Of a stretch of 64,000 nt of DNA, positions 58,460 to 64,000 are shown in pieces. The stretch comes from Balaenoptera acutorostrata (taxonomy: Eukaryota > Chordata > Mammalia > Artiodactyla > Balaenopteridae), in NCBI RefSeq assembly GCF_949987535.1, contig NC_080074.1, positions 23,209,268 to 23,273,267 on the forward strand, given 5' to 3'. How positions within the stretch are numbered: position 1 is the first letter of the stretch; every line of letters begins with the position of its first letter. Below the pieces are notes generated by a model. That model was not told the origin of the DNA and made no database searches. It was given only the letters and a program-made list of their open reading frames with translations. The translations under genes and the position numbers were made by a program.

Positions 58460-59659
58460 GTGGGTACCACACCTCTCTTTGGTTTAGACACCAGGTACAG
58501 TCCTGAGTAAATGATCTAAAATCCTTTGCTTCCCATCATACCCAACATCCCCCATTTTAATCACTCCTCACCCCTGACCTTCATGCTCCCTAAACGCAAC
58601 TGTATACACACAGAGGGGCACATTGCATTTGGTGGCTTGATCTAGGATTCCTACACATATTTTGCTTTCACTTTTCCATGGTACCTTCCTTAGTAGACTG
58701 TGGCCACTCGGTATCTGGCATGTCCCTTTGGATCCAGAGAATATTAAAACAGAAAAAAAATCACGTCTAGCGTGAAAATGTACCAGTGTCGTCATTCCTC
58801 CATCAGAGGAAGTGTTACCAGGTGAAGGGCTAGAACATTTGTCTTATCATTTCTCCAGAGATAGGCCTGTCCTTTCTTTTGATGTATGTAATGAATACCT
58901 AACACAAGAAACCCATGCTCTGGTGTTTACATCATATAATTGCATTTCGTTCTCAACTATTGAGATGGAAGAGAGGGTTCCAACTGTATTGTTTTCTTAA
59001 GAGAGACAATCAGAAAAGAAGCTCAGGCCGTGCTGTGACTCTGCGGTGACTTTGTACTCACAGTGGGAACAGCTTGTGGGCCCTAAGGTCGAGTGTAGAC
59101 ATCTGGGTTGCATTTTACTTTAAAAGTGTCCTTTCTTGGCAAAGATGACAGTGCAGGTGCTAGACTAGAAAACTCAGGTATGACCACCCTCACCCTCCAT
59201 AAATTCAAACCTGACTTGCTCCTCCTCCAAAACCCCCAAGTCCTGCATTTCAGTCTTACATCCTTCCAACCAATAAAGTGTAGAAATAGGGGAAATGAGG
59301 TGATGCCCATTGGTAAACACCATTTGTTTTCTGGACTGCCTATCTAGTCCTCCCAGCTGGACCCACTCCATTCTGGAGAAAGGAAACAGAAGTCGTGAAA
59401 CAGGTGAATTTAAACAATGGAAATTTAGGACCACGGCAACTGGATTTAGATCCAGGGAAACGTCCCGTGGGCAGTGACTCTTGACAATCTATAATAAACC
59501 TGAGCATCTGAATCGACCAATTCAAAGCCTTCCCGATTTGTTTTCTGTAATGAAGATTGCTACGTCAGCAGTCAGATAAGCCCAAGCTCCCCAAGTCTAC
59601 TTAGAACAGCCCCCCAGGTTTAGAAGCAGTTCTGAAACTCAAGCAGAAAGCTGATAACT

Positions 59660-60084
59660 CAGCCTCATCATGCTAGTTGGTGATATCCAAAGCACACTCA
59701 GAGTCAGATGCCCTACGTGGAATGATGCTTCAACCCGGCAATATGTCATTGACAGTTACAGCTGTCCGATTACAGTTATGGAAACTCTGATCCGAAAAAT
59801 CCCAGTTGATTTGCTTTTTTATTTCTTGGAAGCAACTTTAGTTGCTGGTGCACAAACTTCCTTTAGCCCTAGATTATAGTCAGTTGGCTTTAAAAGTTTC
59901 AAAACCTTATGGAACTCTGACTGAAGATAGCATTGCTATCACTGTATCTAAATTTCAAGAAAGGCTTTGGCATTCGGATTTTTTTTTACCTAACCTGGAG
60001 CAACTGTCTCTACTGCATTTGCACTTGAAAAACATGAATGGCAATACGTTATCAGTTTATGAGTTTGACACTCTCTTAGATTAA
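59660..60084 (+). pseudogene. Coding-like relic, frameshifted, unidentified
   Basis: Two overlapping plus frames, 59670-59879 and 59842-60084, join across a frame change near 59860. The second reads K-V-S-K-P-Y-G-T-L-T, then K-F-Q-E-R-L-W-H and L-P-N-L-E-Q-L-S-L-L-H-L-H-L-K. Composition looks protein-like, and just upstream a third frame gives E-A-V-L-K-L-K-Q-K. There is no intact ORF and no clear poly-A tail or target duplication. It may be a decayed retropseudogene; I cannot name a parent, and chance remains possible. Confidence 0.25.
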
Positions 60085-61265
60085 CAACCTTAGCAGGCTT
60101 GGATTCTGACAGTTTCTGAACAAGTGGTATTTGCCCTGAGAAGTTTCCAGAGTCTTAAGGCTGTCATCCCATGAAGCTGGTGGTATGACTGGGTGTGTCT
60201 GTATTAATTGCATCCTCTCTAACCCACTCTCCACCATCAGAGGAAGGAGAGAGTGCTGTCGGCTCTGTGGCATTTTGCTTACAGACACATCAAGGGCTGT
60301 AGATCTTGATCTCCCAGACTTTGAGGAAATGCTTCTGCTTCAGTCGCCAGTACTTAGATGAGTTATTCATAGATCTCTGCTCACTAATGACTACTCTGGA
60401 AATCTAAGCACTGAAAGATATGCAAAAGATAGTTGTGTGAATAAAGACACTAAATAAAGAAGGCCCGCATTTCTTTCAGGTCCTTACAGTGTGGTCCTCA
60501 GCCTGTTTTCAAAATCCAGAGCAAAGGCAAAGTGCATATGTTGGTAGCAGATGGAGCCAGCCTCTCTCTGACTATATGACAACATGTGCCTGACTTTTTC
60601 AGGAATTTGGGGACATTGACTTCAATACTGGGGCTACACAGGGTCCCCATCCCAGTGTCCTGTGACGTAGTGACCTACCCCAGTCTAATGGTGGATAGGG
60701 AGAGGGTGGGTGACTCGGGGCCGTGGTCTTAGGAGTTGGTGTGTGAGAAGCCAAAGCAGAGAGCTTGTATTAGAAGGTGGAAGAAAGAAACAGTGTAGAG
60801 CTGCGTTGGTGGAGTTTGGGGAAGGCTGAGAAACACCGCCAGCCAGGGCTGAAGGCCTGGTTTTAGGGGACGCAGAGCAGCCAGTGTTGAAGGATCGTCC
60901 TCAGGTTGTGGTATGAAAGGAACTGTGCTCATCCTGCAGTGTCCGCAGTGGCATCATGCGTGCCACTTGGTCCTGTACAGAGACCAGCCTCTAATTAATA
61001 CCCACAGCAGCGAAGGAGCAGATTGATAAACGCCAGGTCCTGCTTTCGGTTTGTACCAGAGATTCCTCCCCTGGGAAGCATCTGGGGGGAGCCACTTTGA
61101 TTTGAAGTGAAGGACTTGTGACGCATAGACATCTGTGAAGACCTCACAATTTGAGGTGCTTGTGAGCACTAAGCCTGTATGTAGTAAGACACAACCAGAA
61201 GTCACAGCTTATTGTTCATGTTTGATGTTTTCTCTTTTTTTTCAAAAGCTCATCATTTTTTTAAA

Positions 61266-61275
61266 TTAATCTATT

Positions 61276-61314
<39 letters not shown>

Positions 61315-61635
61315 TTGGCTGCGTTGGGTCTTCGTTGCTGCACATGGGCTTTCGGTAGTTGTGGCGAGCGGGGGCTCTTTGTTGCACTGCACGGACTTCT
61401 CATTGCTCTGGCTTCTCTTGTTGCAGAGCACAGGCTCTAGGCACACAGGCTTCAGTAGCTGTGGCACTTGGGCTCAGTAGTTGTGGCTCACGAGCTCTAG
61501 AGCACAGGCTCAGTAGTTGTGGCGCACGGGCTTAGTTGCTCCACATTATGTGGGATCTTCCCGGACCAGGGCTCAAACCCATGTCCCCTGCATTGGCAGG
61601 CGATTCTTAACCACTGTGCCACCAGGGAAGTCCCC
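61266..61635 (-). mobile_element. CHR-type SINE, antisense
   Basis: Tail (TTTA)n at the left, the body 'ggctgcgttgggtcttcgttgctgcacatggg', and the head 'gccaccagggaagtccc' at the right. Full length with extra 'cagtagttgtggc' modules. Confidence 0.93.
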
Positions 61636-61734
61636 TGTACTTTATTGTTAAACAGTCCTCTCCTAACCGCCGCATCTCTGTAACCCTACCCTGGTCAGAT
61701 AGAGGGGGTGTTCAGCCTGCACTGGACGCGTAGA

Positions 61735-61875
61735 GTAATCGAAGGCCTCAGACCTTCACTAAGTGACTGCCCTGCAGTCACACAGCTAGCTGGTCATGGA
61801 GAAGGACTAAAACTTGACTTTCCCACTCCCTAACCTAACGCTTTTGCACTTTAACTCCATGCTACCTTCCACCAA
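61735..61875 (-). mobile_element. MIR-like fragment, antisense
   Basis: 'aagtgactgccctgcagtcacacagctagctggtcatggag' and 'cttttgcactttaactccatgctacc' resemble diverged antisense MIR. Confidence 0.55.
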
Positions 61876-62439
61876 TTCGTTTGAAGTGCAGTGGATACTT
61901 AATTAGGTGTTAATGACTCTTCCACTCCTATTAGCCCCCATTAGACTGTGTGAAAGATGAACCCTCCAGCAAAGCACTTCTTTCCTTTTACTCTAATATA
62001 AAGTAGCAGCTTTGGCTGAGTTCGTGGGGAAGGGTTAGGTGCCTAGTTGTAAACTTGTAAACCTGTTACCTAGCAACTTGGGAAATGAATCACTAAACCT
62101 GATAAGAAGGAAGAAGCGGAAAATGATCTTGAATTAAAAATGGAACTTGGGTTAGATTTATACTAAAATGTTATAGGTAAATCACACCAGCTTTCTGCAG
62201 ATCCATAGCCCAGAGGTACTCTAGCATGGCATTCTGCCAAGAGGGCTACAACTGCTCAGTTCCAGACCCATCTTCAGATCAGCAGGGTCTTCCAAGAGGT
62301 GACACCATCCCCACGTCCAGTGCTTGGCTGAGGGTGGGTTGCATTTTGCCTTCCTGCTCTGACCCCCTCCTCAGTCTTCTCATCCAGCTAAATTAGGAAC
62401 AATGTAGTGCCTGGGTTGGTTTGTTAGTTTGTTTGTTTT

Positions 62440-62787
62440 TTATTTATTTTATTTTATTTATTTTTGGCTGTGTTGGGTCTTCGTTGCTGCGCGCGGGCTT
62501 TCTCTAGTTGTGGCGAGCGGGGGCTACTCTTCGTTGCGGTGCATGGGCCTCTCATTGCGGTGGCTTCTCTTTGTTGTGGAGCACGAGCTCTAGGTGCGCA
62601 GGCTCCAGTAGTTGTGGCATGTGGGCTCAGTAGTTGTGGCTCGTGGGCTCTAGAGCGCAGGCTTAGTAGTTGTGGCGCACGGGCTTAGTTGCTCCGAGGC
62701 ATGTGGGATCTTCCCGGACCAGGGCTCGAACCCGTGTCCCCTGCATTGTCAGGCGGATTCTTAACCACTGCGCCACCAGGGAAGCCC
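62440..62787 (-). mobile_element. CHR-type SINE, antisense
   Basis: A full-length copy with the head 'gccaccagggaagccc' at the right and a (TTTTA)n tail at the left. A perfect 14-bp duplication AGTTTGTTTGTTTT lies at 62426-62439 and 62788-62801. Frames over it are SINE-derived. Confidence 0.95.
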
Positions 62788-63665
62788 AGTTTGTTTGTTT
62801 TGAATGTCAGCTTCAAACAGGGCTTATGCTATTTTTTTAGGCACAGATTAACTTGGAACTTTTGCCTAAACAAGTGCCAGTTGTTTTTTATAGCACATAT
62901 TTCTAAAAAGCTCAGAGTCAAACTGGAGTGTGCACCGTTCTCATCTGCACCACCCTCTCTGCAGGTCTCCTCCAGGTCGCCCTCGACCAGGGCTGCTGCC
63001 TCTATGTGGGGGGCGCTCTCTGGAGGGGTGCTGCATTGTCTCCCTCAGAAAAGGCCTGGCCTGCGGAGGAGACTCAGAGAAGGGCCCTACCTGTCGTAGT
63101 CAGGAGCGAGGGAAGCAGGGAGAGGCCAGTTTCTAGGCTCCATCACTTCGTTATCACACCCCCTTCTGAGACCGTCTCTGTTAATTGGCTGAACCAAACA
63201 AGTCTCTTCTACACCCACCAGCCAGATACCTCTTTAGCTATTTCTCTACATGAGGAAAGGCAACAGACAAGACAAAGAATCTCTCCCTGTTGAAGGGTAC
63301 TGAGCTGCCAAATTTTCTAGCCAAAGAAGCAGCAGGGTGACCCCAGTCCTGGCTTGAGCCTTTTAAAAGCCCTCGTCTCCTCAGAACATGCTGAGCTGTG
63401 GAGGCTCAGCCGCACAAAGGCGTCCACTGTAAACTGAGGAGCGTCCCCGGTGCCTCATGATGATGTCAGCTTTCAATTTATGGAGGAGCCACTAATGACA
63501 GGGTGGAATGTATCCTCCCTTGACTTCTCCCGGGAGGAAACAACTGTGCAGTCTCAGTTCCGTCTACAGCTGTAGTATCCTTAGTCTTGGAATCATCGTA
63601 CACACAGAGAACTAGCCTCGCTGTTCTGCAGAGGTGGGCAGTGCACACTGATGGCAGTGTCTCAG

Positions 63666-64000
63666 TGTTACCTAACGCAAATTTGTGTGCCCGATGCACA
63701 GTGAGGCGAAGCAAACCGAACGTCAGAGTTTGGAGCAGAGAAAGGTTTATTGCAGGGCCAAGCAAGGAGAATGGGTGGCTCATGCCCAAAAAACCCCCAA
63801 ACTCCTCAAAGGGTTTCAGCAAAACATTTTTAAAGGCCAAGTGAGGGAGGGGCGTCCCAGGCTATGTGATCAGCTCATGCACAGTTTTCTGATTGGTTGA
63901 TGGTGATCAATCCTTAGGCACCGGAAGGTCTGGGGGCTACGTGCTCATAATCATCAGTAGTTAATTTCTTCCTTTTGGAGCATCTGAAAAACTCAGGGAA
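63666..64000 (-). mobile_element. Endogenous-retrovirus LTR, antisense, cut by window end
   Basis: Begins TGTTACC, and 'gagaaaggtttattgcagggcc' reads on the minus strand as a TGCAATAAACC polyadenylation region. The sequence to 64000 ('ttttctgattggttgatgg...gtagttaatttcttcc') resembles LTRs common in cetartiodactyl genomes. No viral coding region is in the window. The family is not determined. Confidence 0.65.

Larger units (their letters stand above)
58460..64000 (+). other. ANKS1B: ANKS1B intron downstream of exon F (continues outside)
   Basis: At least 5.5 kb of intron starting GTGGGT. It holds two CHR SINEs, a MIR-like piece at about 61740-61870, a coding-like relic at 59.6-60.1 kb and an LTR running off the right end. 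58.5-59.5, 60.5-61.2 and 61.9-62.4 kb show nothing recognisable. The next PTB exon is not present. Confidence 0.85.

Noticed and set aside
1..64000. CRISPR arrays, bacterial operons, tRNA or rRNA genes
   Set aside because: None present; the tRNA-like boxes belong to CHR SINEs and the periodic repeats are microsatellites.

Overview
This window is eukaryotic, vertebrate nuclear DNA: AT-rich, dominated by introns, and full of mammalian interspersed repeats. Several tRNA-derived SINEs start with GGGCTTCCCTGGTGGCGCAG or GGACTTCCCTGGTGGC and carry the long 'gctgtgttgggtcttcgttgc' body (seen here mostly in reverse complement). These are CHR-type SINEs of the whale/hippo/ruminant group. No ruminant BovB or Bov-tA copies were seen, so a cetacean (whale or dolphin) is the most likely source. 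L1, L2, MIR, MLT1, MER5 and one LTR make up the other recognisable repeats.

Only one protein-coding gene is supported. It runs left to right across the whole window and begins and ends outside it. Six exons (10451-10558, 12612-12791, 40440-40568, 42479-42550, 57259-57270, 58373-58459) encode 196 consecutive codons that I recognise as ANKS1B (AIDA-1/EB-1). They cover the end of the second SAM domain, the SAM-PTB linker and the first part of the PTB domain. All six are flanked by AG/GT sites, all are multiples of three and all junctions are phase 0. The fifth is a 12-nt microexon (A-N-C-Q) inside the PTB domain. The 5' part of the gene (ankyrin repeats, SAM1, most of SAM2) lies left of the window; the rest of the PTB domain and the C-terminus lie right of it.

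Layout: 1-10450 is intron with L1, L2, MIR and a cluster of three CHR SINEs. 10451-12791 holds exons A and B. 12792-40439 is a 27.6-kb intron with an inverted pair of L1 segments, microsatellites, an antisense L2, a GC-rich G-quadruplex block (31.2-32.0 kb) and regulatory-looking stretches near 34.7 and 37.8 kb. 40440-42550 holds exons C and D. 42551-57258 is a 14.7-kb intron with MIR, L1M, MLT1-in-MER5A and L2, plus a small CpG-rich open stretch (52245-52397) that could be an alternative first exon. 57259-58459 holds the microexon and exon F. 58460-64000 is intron with two CHR SINEs, a coding-like relic and an LTR cut by the window end.

Most long open frames outside the exons are L1/L2/SINE-derived or have no supporting evidence. 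Family names for repeats come from recall of consensus sequences; no database search was run.
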